In this document: positions 27,510 to 34,658 of the stretch, in pieces | Layout of the letters: each line of letters opens with the position of its first letter | How positions within the stretch are numbered: position 1 is the stretch's first letter | Assembly (NCBI RefSeq): GCF_000013625.1 | Contig: NC_009659.1 | Coordinates: forward strand, 1,612,001-1,676,000 | Direction of reading: 5' to 3' | Length of the DNA: 64,000 nucleotides | Source: Janthinobacterium sp. Marseille | GTDB lineage: Bacteria > Pseudomonadota > Gammaproteobacteria > Burkholderiales > Burkholderiaceae_D | Program-made: the position numbers and the translations under genes | Notes under the pieces: model-generated | Seen by the model: the letters and a program-made list of their open reading frames with translations, nothing else | The model's database searches: none | What the model was told of the DNA's origin: nothing

Positions 27510-29039
27510 TTAATGCCCAATATTATTCGTCTGGATGTTGCCAGACACTGGTGTAGTGGGCAAGGGTAGGTTAATAGCAACGACTGTGCCACCTTTTGGC
27601 GCGGTACTGACCGACAGGCTGCCGCCCATCGCCACCGAGCGCTCAACCATGCCGCGGATGCCGAATGATTTTGGCTTGGCGCGATCAGCCAATTCTATGC
27701 CGCGGCCATTATCGATAATCTCCAGGCGCACGTATTGCGGCGTGTGCATCAGTTGCACCGAGACCAGGCTGGCCTGCGCATGTTTGGCGATATTGGTCAG
27801 TGCTTCCTGGAAGATGCGGAACAAAGCTGTCGCCTGGTCCAGATCCAGATCGATCTCGGCCTGGTTCGAAACGAATTCACACGGAATGCCGAGCTGCTTT
27901 TCAAATTCCTTGCTTTGCCAGTCGATTGCCGCCACCAGGCCAAAGTCGAGGATGCCGGGCCGCAGGTCGCCGGCGATGCGATGCACGGTTTCTATGGTGC
28001 GATCCACCAGTGATTCGACATAGGCGGCCTTTTCCAGCAGTTCCGACGATTTGCCGGGCAGGCGGCGCGTTAATAATGCCAGCGCCATTTTGATGGCCGT
28101 GAGGTTGCCACCGAGGTCGTCATGTATCTCACGTGCGATGCGGGTACGTTCCTTTTCCTTGACGGTGTTGACGTGTTCCGACAGCTCGGCGAGTTGCGCG
28201 CGCGAACGGATGATTTCTTCCTGCTCCAGTTTGCTGGCAGTGATGTTGGTCATGATGCCTTCCCACTGCACGCTGCCATCCTCCAGCGCACGCGGTGTGG
28301 CACGCAGGTTAATCCACTTGATGTCTTTCCATTCCTCGACCCAGATGCGACCTTCCCAGTTCCAGTTATTCATCTGCTCGGTGGAGACGCGCATGGTTTC
28401 ACGATAGGAAGCCATGTCCTGATGCAAAATCAAACCGGTGAACAGTGCAGGGTTGTCGCTGAGTGCTTCCGAGCTGATGCCAAGCAAAGCTTCGCAGCCA
28501 TCGCTGACATAAGGAAAAGAAAACCGGCCATCCTTGCGCAGGCGGAATTGATATACCAGGCCGGGCGTATTCGACACCATCGCACTCAGGCGTGATTCGC
28601 TGGCACGCAAGGCTTTATCCGATTTGTCGCGCGAGCTGACGTCATTGCCAATTGCGATGATGGACGGTGCAGTATCGGAGGCCAGGTAAAACAATTGGAA
28701 TTCAATCGGATAGCTGCTGCCGTCCTTGCGCGTGTGCTCTGTATTAATTGCGATCGAGGTATCGCGGCCATCTTGCAAACCGCGGATAAACTGAACGTAG
28801 GCTTCCTCGCTCACATTCCGTGCGAGGCAGGTCGGCGACAATTTCGTCAATTCATCCAGGCTGTATTGCAGATTTTTGCACGCAGTCGGATTGACGTATT
28901 CGAAGTGCAGGGAATTGCAGTTTAAAACGTAGATCTCGCTGAACGATCCTTGCAGGATCGTTGGCAGCCATTCGGCATGCATCGTGTTAATGATGTTTCC
29001 CTTTTGTTCAATATTGCTTGTTATGTGACGGGCGACCAT
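27510..29039 (-). CDS. PAS-PAS sensor histidine kinase (HisKA_3 type)
   Basis: A soluble 509-aa kinase with no membrane segment. Two PAS domains (about 25-140 and 150-270) precede a NarX-type dimerisation domain with the phospho-acceptor H306 in REIHDDLGG, and a HATPase domain (about 395-495: FQEALTNIAKHAQA, DNGRGIE, GIRGMVERSVAMGG). ATG 29039 is preceded by GGAGA at a good spacing. A second Met at 28982 lacks this. The signal is unknown; PAS domains suggest redox or a small ligand. It is co-oriented with the downstream response regulator. Confidence 0.92.
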   Translation of the reverse strand: MVARHITSNIEQKGNIINTMHAEWLPTILQGSFSEIYVLNCNSLHFEYVNPTACKNLQYSLDELTKLSPTCLARNVSEEAYVQFIRGLQDGRDTSIAINTEHTRKDGSSYPIEFQLFYLASDTAPSIIAIGNDVSSRDKSDKALRASESRLSAMVSNTPGLVYQFRLRKDGRFSFPYVSDGCEALLGISSEALSDNPALFTGLILHQDMASYRETMRVSTEQMNNWNWEGRIWVEEWKDIKWINLRATPRALEDGSVQWEGIMTNITASKLEQEEIIRSRAQLAELSEHVNTVKEKERTRIAREIHDDLGGNLTAIKMALALLTRRLPGKSSELLEKAAYVESLVDRTIETVHRIAGDLRPGILDFGLVAAIDWQSKEFEKQLGIPCEFVSNQAEIDLDLDQATALFRIFQEALTNIAKHAQASLVSVQLMHTPQYVRLEIIDNGRGIELADRAKPKSFGIRGMVERSVAMGGSLSVSTAPKGGTVVAINLPLPTTPVSGNIQTNNIGH

Positions 29040-29346
29040 CTCGTCTCCGGCAAGCTATGCGTTATATATGATTGCAGCTGAAAACTGCTGGGGCGACTTT
29101 AGCATAAGTTATTTGTACTGATGCCTGTTAGTACTGATGTCCATAGTTCAGCGAAACGGATGCGCAGGTCGCGCTTCGATCTTCTTATATATAGATGTTT
29201 ATCTGAACACGTTTTAAAACAAGGGTGGGATGCTGCAGTAATGCCGTCCCATAGTAAGGAAATATGCTTTTGTTGAATAAATTAAATAAAAATCTGCAGA
29301 CTAGGCTTCCAAAATGAATTCTACTCATGCTATAATTTTTTCTTTC
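29040..29346. other. Intergenic region between the kinase gene and tRNA-Arg
   Basis: No coding frame is seen. It holds a direct repeat GTACTGATG (29115-29123 and 29131-29139, 16 bases apart), possibly in the kinase promoter region, and a TATAAT (29331-29336) that fits the -10 box of the tRNA gene. A matching -35 box is not obvious. Confidence 0.5.
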
Positions 29347-29423
29347 GCGGCTGTAGCTCAGCTGGATAGAGTACTTGGCTACGAACCAAGGGGTCGTGGG
29401 TTCGATTCCTGCCAGCCGCACCA
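29347..29423 (+). tRNA. tRNA-Arg (anticodon ACG)
   Basis: A 77-base cloverleaf with acceptor arms GCGGCTG/CAGCCGC, D-loop AGCTCAGCTGGATAGAGT, anticodon stem CTTGG/CCAAG with loop CTACGAA, T-arm GTTCGATTC, and CCA encoded. The anticodon ACG is at 29381-29383; A34 is expected to become inosine and read CGU/CGC/CGA. Confidence 0.97.
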
Positions 29424-29429
29424 GATATA

Positions 29430-29457
29430 AAGGGTCCATCGCAAGATGGACCCTTTT
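29430..29457 (+). terminator. Terminator after tRNA-Arg
   Basis: AAGGGTCCATC and GATGGACCCTT pair over 11 bp around GCAA and run into a T-tract. Confidence 0.92.
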
Positions 29458-29736
29458 TTCTTTTCTGCTTTCGATTCTTTGTAAAAACCATTCCGGTTTT
29501 TAATTCCAATTTCCTTCGTTTTAAATACATCGCGAATTGTTGGGTGCATCTCTCCTGCTGCTGCTTCGTTTTTGCGATGCTGTAACGGCCAAAACGCCTG
29601 GTTTCCATACCAGCTGTGATTGGCTTGAGTGTTGGCAATAATGTGAAGCCACGGCAAACGCTTGCTGCCGGCATCGATATTTTTCAACATATTTGTGACA
29701 TGGCAGGTGATATTTGGCTGCCAATCTTGTTAAATT

Positions 29737-29751
29737 GCACTAAAATAGTGC
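29737..29751. promoter_or_regulatory. NtrC-like palindrome upstream of gdhA
   Basis: GCACTA-AAA-TAGTGC is a perfect 6-bp dyad with a 3-base centre, matching the form of the NtrC (GlnG) site GCACCA-N3-TGGTGC with one symmetric change. It lies 130 bases before the gdhA start, ahead of a candidate sigma-70 promoter. Nitrogen control of gdhA is known in enterobacteria through other factors; here it is inferred from this site. Confidence 0.5.
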
Positions 29752-29782
29752 GCTCTGTGAAAAAACAGATTCAACTGATTCC

Positions 29783-29810
29783 TTCACCTAGTAAAGCAAC
29801 GCTCTATACA
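29783..29810 (+). promoter_or_regulatory. Candidate sigma-70 promoter of gdhA
   Basis: TTCACC (29783-29788), a 16-base spacer and TATACA (29805-29810). The -10 box overlaps the first arm of an inverted repeat (29808-29829). Both hexamers are near-consensus only, so the call is tentative. Confidence 0.4.
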
Positions 29811-29848
29811 GGTTGTGACTTCAACCTGTGGTCCGATACTGCATCGGA
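29808..29848 (+). repeat. Two tandem inverted repeats in the gdhA leader
   Basis: ACAGGTTG-N6-CAACCTGT (29808-29829) and TCCGAT-N5-ATCGGA (29832-29848) are both perfect and lie back to back, 22 bases before the ribosome site. They could be operator DNA or two RNA hairpins in the leader. Neither is followed by a T-run, so a simple terminator is unlikely. Confidence 0.6.
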
Positions 29849-29880
29849 TGCGTACTTCCCCATTTATGTTAGGAGTAATT

Positions 29881-31224
29881 TTGACTCACGCCACCGTGGA
29901 CGGCTTTCTTGCCATGGTCGCCAAGCGCGACCCTCATCAACCAGAATTCTTGCAGGCTGTTAAAGAGGTCATGCTCAGCTTGTGGCCCTTTATCCAAAAC
30001 AATCCGAAATATGCAAAGGATGGTTTGCTGGAGCGACTGGTAGAAGCCGAGCGCGTCATTCAGTTTCGCGTGTCCTGGGTTGATGACCGCGGTCAGGTGC
30101 AAGTCAATCGTGCTTTCCGTATCCAGCACAGCTCGTCGATTGGTCCGTTCAAGGGCGGCATGCGTTTCCACCCATCGGTCAACCTGTCTATCCTGAAATT
30201 CCTGGCTTTCGAGCAAACCTTTAAGAATGCGTTGACGACTTTGCCTATGGGCGGCGGCAAGGGCGGTTCCGATTTCGATCCTAAAGGCAAGAGCGATGGT
30301 GAAGTCATGCGCTTCTGCCAGGCCTTGATGTTTGAACTCTATCGCCACCTCGGTTCGGATACCGATATCCCGGCCGGTGATATCGGCGTTGGTGCGCGCG
30401 AAGTCGGCTATATGGCCGGCATGATGAAGAAACTGTCGAACGACACTTCGGCTGTGTTCACAGGCAAGAGCCTGGCTTACGGTGGCAGCCTGATGCGTCC
30501 TGAAGCAACCGGTTACGGTACGGTTTATTTCGCTGAAGAGATGCTGCGTCATAGCGGTAAATCCTTTGACGGCATGACGGTTTCTGTCTCCGGCTCCGGT
30601 AACGTGGCGCAGTTTGCAGTTGAAAAAGCAATGGAGCTGAATGCAAAAGTCGTGGCGATGTCGGACTCGGGCGGTACGGTTTACGATAAAGACGGCTTCA
30701 ATGAAGAGAAGCTGGAAGCAATGAAGGAATTGAAGAACGTGAAGCGCGGTCGCGTGGAAGAGTTCGCCAAGCAATTCAAACTGCAATACGAAGCAGGCAA
30801 GCGTCCTTGGCATATCCCGGTGCAAATTGCCTTGCCGTGCGCGACGCAAAATGAACTGGATGGCGATGACGCGGCAACCCTGATCAAAAACGGTGTGGTG
30901 TGCGTAGCCGAAGGTGCGAATATGCCTTCGACGCTGGAAGCAGTTGATGCCTTCATCAAGGCGCGCATCCTGTATGCACCGGGCAAGGCCAGCAATGCGG
31001 GTGGTGTTGCCACTTCCGGTCTGGAAATGTCGCAGAACGCCTTGCGCCTGTCCTGGCATCACGCTGAAGTGGATGAGCGCCTGCATAGCATCATGAAAGA
31101 AATCCACATGAACTGCGCGCATCACGGCAAGCGTGCTGATGGTTCGATCAACTATGTTGACGGCGCGAACATTGCCGGCTTCGTCAAACTGGCGGATGCG
31201 ATCTTGGCGCAGGGCGTTTATTAA
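29881..31224 (+). CDS. gdhA: Glutamate dehydrogenase (NADP-type, hexameric)
   Basis: GdhA makes glutamate from 2-oxoglutarate and ammonium with NADPH. The substrate lysines are in GPFKGGMRFHP (K91) and PMGGGKGGSDFDPKG (K126), and the Rossmann part shows SGSGNVAQFA. I chose the TTG at 29881 because AGGAG (29871-29875) lies five bases upstream and the product is then 447 aa, exactly the length of E. coli GdhA. ATG codons at 29815 and 29866 would add a non-conserved extension. The NADP preference is inferred from family length and sequence. Confidence 0.93.
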   Translation: MTHATVDGFLAMVAKRDPHQPEFLQAVKEVMLSLWPFIQNNPKYAKDGLLERLVEAERVIQFRVSWVDDRGQVQVNRAFRIQHSSSIGPFKGGMRFHPSVNLSILKFLAFEQTFKNALTTLPMGGGKGGSDFDPKGKSDGEVMRFCQALMFELYRHLGSDTDIPAGDIGVGAREVGYMAGMMKKLSNDTSAVFTGKSLAYGGSLMRPEATGYGTVYFAEEMLRHSGKSFDGMTVSVSGSGNVAQFAVEKAMELNAKVVAMSDSGGTVYDKDGFNEEKLEAMKELKNVKRGRVEEFAKQFKLQYEAGKRPWHIPVQIALPCATQNELDGDDAATLIKNGVVCVAEGANMPSTLEAVDAFIKARILYAPGKASNAGGVATSGLEMSQNALRLSWHHAEVDERLHSIMKEIHMNCAHHGKRADGSINYVDGANIAGFVKLADAILAQGVY

Positions 31225-31268
31225 TTTGCATCAATAATTTTAATACCTTGCTCCATGGCATCAATCTG

Positions 31269-31291
31269 AACGCTTCCTTAACGGAAGCGTT
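31269..31291 (+). terminator. Terminator after gdhA
   Basis: AACGCTTCC and GGAAGCGTT pair over 9 bp around TTAAC, followed by TCTATTTAT, 45 bases past the gdhA stop. Confidence 0.8.
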
Positions 31292-31364
31292 TCTATTTAT
31301 ACGTGTTATCCCTCATCAACAAGCGTTTAACCTGCCGCGCAAATTGTGCCATTATGAGGAGATC

Positions 31365-31426
31365 GAATATCTGTCAGTCGGCAATTGAATATCTGTCGGA
31401 CCCTAAACGCCGAAAAGATCTATAAT
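31365..31426 (+). promoter_or_regulatory. Tandem direct repeat and -10 box ahead of a small secreted protein
   Basis: GAATATCTGTC occurs twice (31365-31375 and 31387-31397), exactly 22 bases apart, i.e. two helical turns. A consensus TATAAT (31421-31426) follows with no good -35 box at the proper spacing. The repeats end about where a -35 would begin, the layout of an activator-dependent promoter. Confidence 0.55.
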
Positions 31427-31508
31427 TGCTTCATTGATGAAATAAATGAACTGAATGGATCTTGCTTGTAACTGCTTTCAGGTGTCACCAGCAAGGCCAT
31501 CTCCAAAA

Positions 31509-31826
31509 ATGAAATCCCGTTCTTCTTTTGTCTATATCTGGTTTGCCTTCTTGCTGCTCTTTTCGCAGCACGTTGCGTTCGCCGGTGCGCTGACATTTGT
31601 ACAGCAGACGGCTTTCGATCATCAGTGCACGCTGGAAGAGGGTGATTCCGCCGACGGCAATCTTTCCAAACATCTTGCATTAGACGAATTTGATGACGGC
31701 GCCTCGTCGTTGTCGATTAGCGTTTTTGTGCCGCAATTGATCGTGGCACGCCTCGAAGTCACCTTCGAGCAATTCCTCTCGGTAGCCTCGCTACCATATC
31801 GTTCCCGCGCACCTCCTCTCGTTTAG
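31509..31826 (+). CDS. Small secreted protein, unknown function
   Basis: I do not recognise this 105-aa protein. It starts with a clear signal peptide (MKSRSS, hydrophobic FVYIWFAFLLLF, likely cleavage after VAFA). The mature part is acidic (EEGDSADG, DEFDDG), has one Cys, and ends with a Pro-rich RSRAPPLV. ATG 31509 is chosen because it puts the signal at the N-terminus; the frame opens at 31455. The overall form (short, exported, ending in RxPP) recalls small periplasmic proteins next to metal-efflux genes such as CzcI, but no such genes are here and the likeness is weak. It has its own promoter region. Confidence 0.55.
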   Translation: MKSRSSFVYIWFAFLLLFSQHVAFAGALTFVQQTAFDHQCTLEEGDSADGNLSKHLALDEFDDGASSLSISVFVPQLIVARLEVTFEQFLSVASLPYRSRAPPLV

Positions 31827-31936
31827 CAGGCATTTGACGTAATGGCGTGTGCTGTCCGCACACCTCTGGCCGTGTTGGTCAACGTCATCTATCACACGAA
31901 TAAGTCACAGATCGTCAGATGGTCTTGACCTGCACC

Positions 31937-31953
31937 GGAAACCTTACGTTTCC
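31937..31953. repeat. Short inverted repeat upstream of the OxlT-like gene
   Basis: GGAAAC-CTTAC-GTTTCC, perfect 6-bp arms, 122 bases before the carrier gene. Possibly an operator or leader hairpin; no more can be said. The rest of 31827-32074 shows no gene. Confidence 0.35.
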
Positions 31954-32074
31954 CCTATTCGGATGCCTGCAGTCAAACAATTAATTTCGAAACATGCTGG
32001 CTGGCTCGCAATGTCTTAACCGACGGGCCCCACCGCTGTTTCCACGTTTATGACTTCTTGAGAGGTGGTTAGAA

Positions 32075-33385
32075 ATGAGCAACAATCAAACAAGTACGGC
32101 CGATATCCAAGCCGTCAAAGGTTACAAAAATCGCTGGATGCAACTCATCATCGGTATCGTATGTATGGGTTTCGTCGCGAACTTGCAGTACGGCTGGACC
32201 TTGTTCGTAACACCAATGGACAATGCCCATCACTGGGGCAAGGCTGCGATCCAACTCGCATTCTCGATCTTCATCGTGACTGAAACCTGGCTGGTTCCTA
32301 TCGAAGGTTACCTAGTCGATAAATTTGGTCCCCGTCCTGTTGTTGCCGGTGGCGCTATTTGCGCCGGCCTGGGCTGGATCATTTACAGCTTCGCATCGTC
32401 GCTGCCAATGTTGTACGCCGGCGCAGTTGTCTCCGGTATCGGCGCTGGTTGCGTCTACGGTACCTGCGTTGGTAATGCCTTGAAATGGTTCCCGGACCGT
32501 CGCGGCCTGGCAGCTGGTTTGACCGCTGCCGGTTTCGGTGCCGGTGCTGCGATCACAGTGATTCCTATCGCTAACATGATCCAATCGGCTGGCTACGAAA
32601 AAACCTTCTTCACCTTCGGCATCATCCAGGGTGTATGTATTTTCGTATTGTCGATGTTGCTGGTAAAACCGGTTGCTCCTAAAGCTGCAATCGCAAAAGC
32701 CGGTTCCGCTACCAAGGTTGACTACACCACCAAGCAAATGTTGAAGTCGCCAGTGTTCTGGGTGCTGTATGTCATGTTCGTGCTGGTTGCATCGGGTGGT
32801 TTGATGGCAACTGCGCAATTGGGTCCTATCGCTAACGACTATGGTCTTGCTTCGCTGCCGGTTACCCTGTTCGGCGTGACCTTGCCACTGTTGACCATGA
32901 CCCTGTCTATCGACAACGTTGCCAACGGCATCACCCGTCCATTGTGCGGTTTCATCTCCGACAAAATCGGTCGTGAAAACACCATGTTCATCGTCTTCAT
33001 CGGCGAAGGCCTGGCATTGCTGGGTTTGATGACATGGGGCCACAATATGTACGCGTTCATGTTCTTCGCAGCCTTGATCTTCCTGTTCTGGGGTGAAATT
33101 TTCTCGATTTTCCCAGCAATCTGCGCCGACATCTTCGGTAGTAAATTTGCCGCCGGTAACTCGGGTACCCTGTACACCGCTAAAGGTACTGCTGCTTTGC
33201 TCGTACCACTGGCATCAGTGTTGGCTGTCGGTGGTGGCTGGAGCCGCGTATTTGTGGTGGCGGCAATCATCACGATTGTCGCCGGTGTATCGGCTAAATT
33301 GATCCTGAGCCCAATGCGCAAGCGCATGCAGGCCAAAGATGCAGCAGTACAAGCAGCGGCGCAAGACAAACGAGTTACTGCTTAA
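32075..33385 (+). CDS. MFS carrier of the OxlT (oxalate:formate antiporter) family
   Basis: A 436-aa, 12-helix major facilitator protein closely patterned on Oxalobacter OxlT. The NGITRPLCGFISDKIGRENT region supplies R288, and the TAKGTAA segment of helix 11 supplies K370. These correspond by context to Arg272 and Lys355, the substrate-binding charges of OxlT. Short N- and C-terminal tails are hydrophilic. It would exchange a dicarboxylate such as oxalate for formate, but OxlT relatives with other substrates exist. No formyl-CoA transferase or oxalyl-CoA decarboxylase gene is nearby, so the substrate is uncertain. Confidence 0.85.
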   Translation: MSNNQTSTADIQAVKGYKNRWMQLIIGIVCMGFVANLQYGWTLFVTPMDNAHHWGKAAIQLAFSIFIVTETWLVPIEGYLVDKFGPRPVVAGGAICAGLGWIIYSFASSLPMLYAGAVVSGIGAGCVYGTCVGNALKWFPDRRGLAAGLTAAGFGAGAAITVIPIANMIQSAGYEKTFFTFGIIQGVCIFVLSMLLVKPVAPKAAIAKAGSATKVDYTTKQMLKSPVFWVLYVMFVLVASGGLMATAQLGPIANDYGLASLPVTLFGVTLPLLTMTLSIDNVANGITRPLCGFISDKIGRENTMFIVFIGEGLALLGLMTWGHNMYAFMFFAALIFLFWGEIFSIFPAICADIFGSKFAAGNSGTLYTAKGTAALLVPLASVLAVGGGWSRVFVVAAIITIVAGVSAKLILSPMRKRMQAKDAAVQAAAQDKRVTA

Positions 33386-33473
33386 TCGTCTGAAATCAGA
33401 TCGCCAGGAGCCGGGCACCGCAATGATCGTGGTGCCGGTTTGCTGAAATAGCCTTCCTTCCGGGGAGCGCAAT

Positions 33474-33508
33474 AAAAAAGGCTGATGCCATAAGCATCAG
33501 CCTTTTTT
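33474..33508. terminator. Bidirectional terminator after the OxlT-like gene
   Basis: GGCTGATGC/GCATCAGCC stem with an A6 tract before and a T6 tract after; it serves the carrier gene (+) and the convergent lipoprotein gene (-). Confidence 0.93.
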
Positions 33509-33533
33509 CGTTTACGGCTGAATAGTGTGGTGC

Positions 33534-34043
33534 TTACATGCGGCCAAAGCCAAACATGCCGTCCCGTTCAAAGCGCATATCCTGCGCGTTTTGCATCATC
33601 TTGACGATGCCGTTATTGTCGAAATGCACATGCATCACCGAATTCCAGACGCCGGCTTCCTTGTACGGGTAGCTCCAGACTTCAAGCTGCAATCTTGATA
33701 AGTAAGAGGTTTCAGATGGATGGCCGATAGTGCGCAAGACATCGTCCTTGGTCGCGATGCCCGGCTTGATGGTGGCGAATTTCTCCACTGTTAACACTTG
33801 TTCATAAGAAACAAGGTTGCCGCTGCGGTCAAAGCGCGCCATATCGGTGGCTTGGCCCCACGGGTTGCGCGTATACTCCAGTAAATACCCGTTGCGGTCC
33901 TCTATCCTAGAGGTGGGGCGTCCGAGTTTGGCGACCACCGAAGCCTCCGGTTCGCCTATGGCAATAGGTGGGGGCATGAAGCTGGCGCAGGCACCCAGCA
34001 TCAGGAGTACTCCTCCCAGGATTGCTTTTTGACCATATTTCAT
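33534..34043 (-). CDS. BamE/SmpA-like lipoprotein
   Basis: An outer-membrane-type lipoprotein of 169 aa. A lipobox LGAC puts the lipidated Cys at residue 19. No Asp follows the Cys (it is CAS), which favours outer-membrane sorting. The mature protein has two repeats of a SmpA/OmlA-like fold (GEPEASVVAKLGRPTSRIE and PGIATKDDVLRTIGHPSET), each with the start-strand pattern typical of the BamE-like superfamily. It is not BamE itself, which is shorter and has one such unit. Function is unknown. It is monocistronic and divergent from rpsO. Confidence 0.75.
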   Translation of the reverse strand: MKYGQKAILGGVLLMLGACASFMPPPIAIGEPEASVVAKLGRPTSRIEDRNGYLLEYTRNPWGQATDMARFDRSGNLVSYEQVLTVEKFATIKPGIATKDDVLRTIGHPSETSYLSRLQLEVWSYPYKEAGVWNSVMHVHFDNNGIVKMMQNAQDMRFERDGMFGFGRM

Positions 34044-34074
34044 GCTGTTTTCCTCAAATAAATGCGCTAAGTGT

Positions 34075-34103
34075 TTGAATCCGCTGGGTCTTTCCGTTAT
34101 ACT
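34075..34103 (+). promoter_or_regulatory. Sigma-70 promoter of rpsO
   Basis: TTGAAT (34075-34080), a 17-base spacer and TATACT (34098-34103). The transcript would have a leader of about 85 bases before rpsO, long enough for S15 feedback as known in other bacteria. Confidence 0.75.
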
Positions 34104-34193
34104 GCGGGGCTGGTTAATTCGACCAGTTTTTTTAATCGTTGTTCACGGTGTATGGGGTCAAGACTCTATGCATCGCATGTGAAAGGTAGTTTC

Positions 34194-34463
34194 ATGTCTC
34201 TCGAAAAAGCAAGCAAGGCAGCTATTGTTGCCGATAACGCCCGCGGTCAAAACGACACCGGATCGCCGGAAGTTCAAGTCGCATTGTTGACAGCTCGTAT
34301 CAACGAACTCAACAGCCACTTCAAAGCACACACAAAAGATCATCATTCCCGTCGTGGTTTGATCATGATGGTTAATCGTCGTAAGAGCCTGTTGTCCTAC
34401 CTCAAAGGTAAAGACGCTACTCGTTACCGCGATCTGATTGTGAAGCTCGGTCTGCGCAAGTAA
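34194..34463 (+). CDS. rpsO: 30S ribosomal protein S15
   Basis: S15 binds 16S rRNA early in 30S assembly and contacts the bridge to the 50S subunit. The 89-aa length is exactly that of the family. Conserved features include [33 protein letters not shown] and the end [13 protein letters not shown] chose ATG 34194, preceded by a GAAAGG site; an upstream in-frame ATG at 34071 would give a non-conserved extension. pnp follows after a stem-loop, as in E. coli. Confidence 0.98.
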   Translation: MSLEKASKAAIVADNARGQNDTGSPEVQVALLTARINELNSHFKAHTKDHHSRRGLIMMVNRRKSLLSYLKGKDATRYRDLIVKLGLRK

Positions 34464-34497
34464 TTTCGTTGCGCTATTTTATCCGGCTTTCATAGAT

Positions 34498-34534
34498 AAA
34501 AATGCCTGCGTCAGTTCTCTGATGCGGGCATTTT
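34498..34534 (+). terminator. Stem-loop between rpsO and pnp
   Basis: AAAATGCCTGCGTCA pairs with TGATGCGGGCATTTT, with one internal mismatch, followed by GTCTTTT. It is a probable partial terminator of rpsO; E. coli has a comparable element at this point. Confidence 0.75.
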
Positions 34535-34658
34535 GTCTTTTGGTGGTTTGTACTTGTTTGTAATGCAGTTGGTAAGAAAAACGATCGCTGCCCGATCGTT
34601 TGTGGTGAGGTGAACGACAGCGCCTGAAAATCTGTCGGTAAAATTAGAAAGGAACACC

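Noticed and set aside
29330..29674. Short - strand frames with GRNRTHDPLV-type translation
   Set aside because: This phrase is the antisense of the tRNA-Arg gene and is a well-known false protein in databases.
29829..29846. Sigma-54 promoter upstream of gdhA
   Set aside because: TGGTCCGATACTGC resembles a -24/-12 element next to the NtrC-like site, but the GG-to-GC spacing is one base short, which normally abolishes activity.
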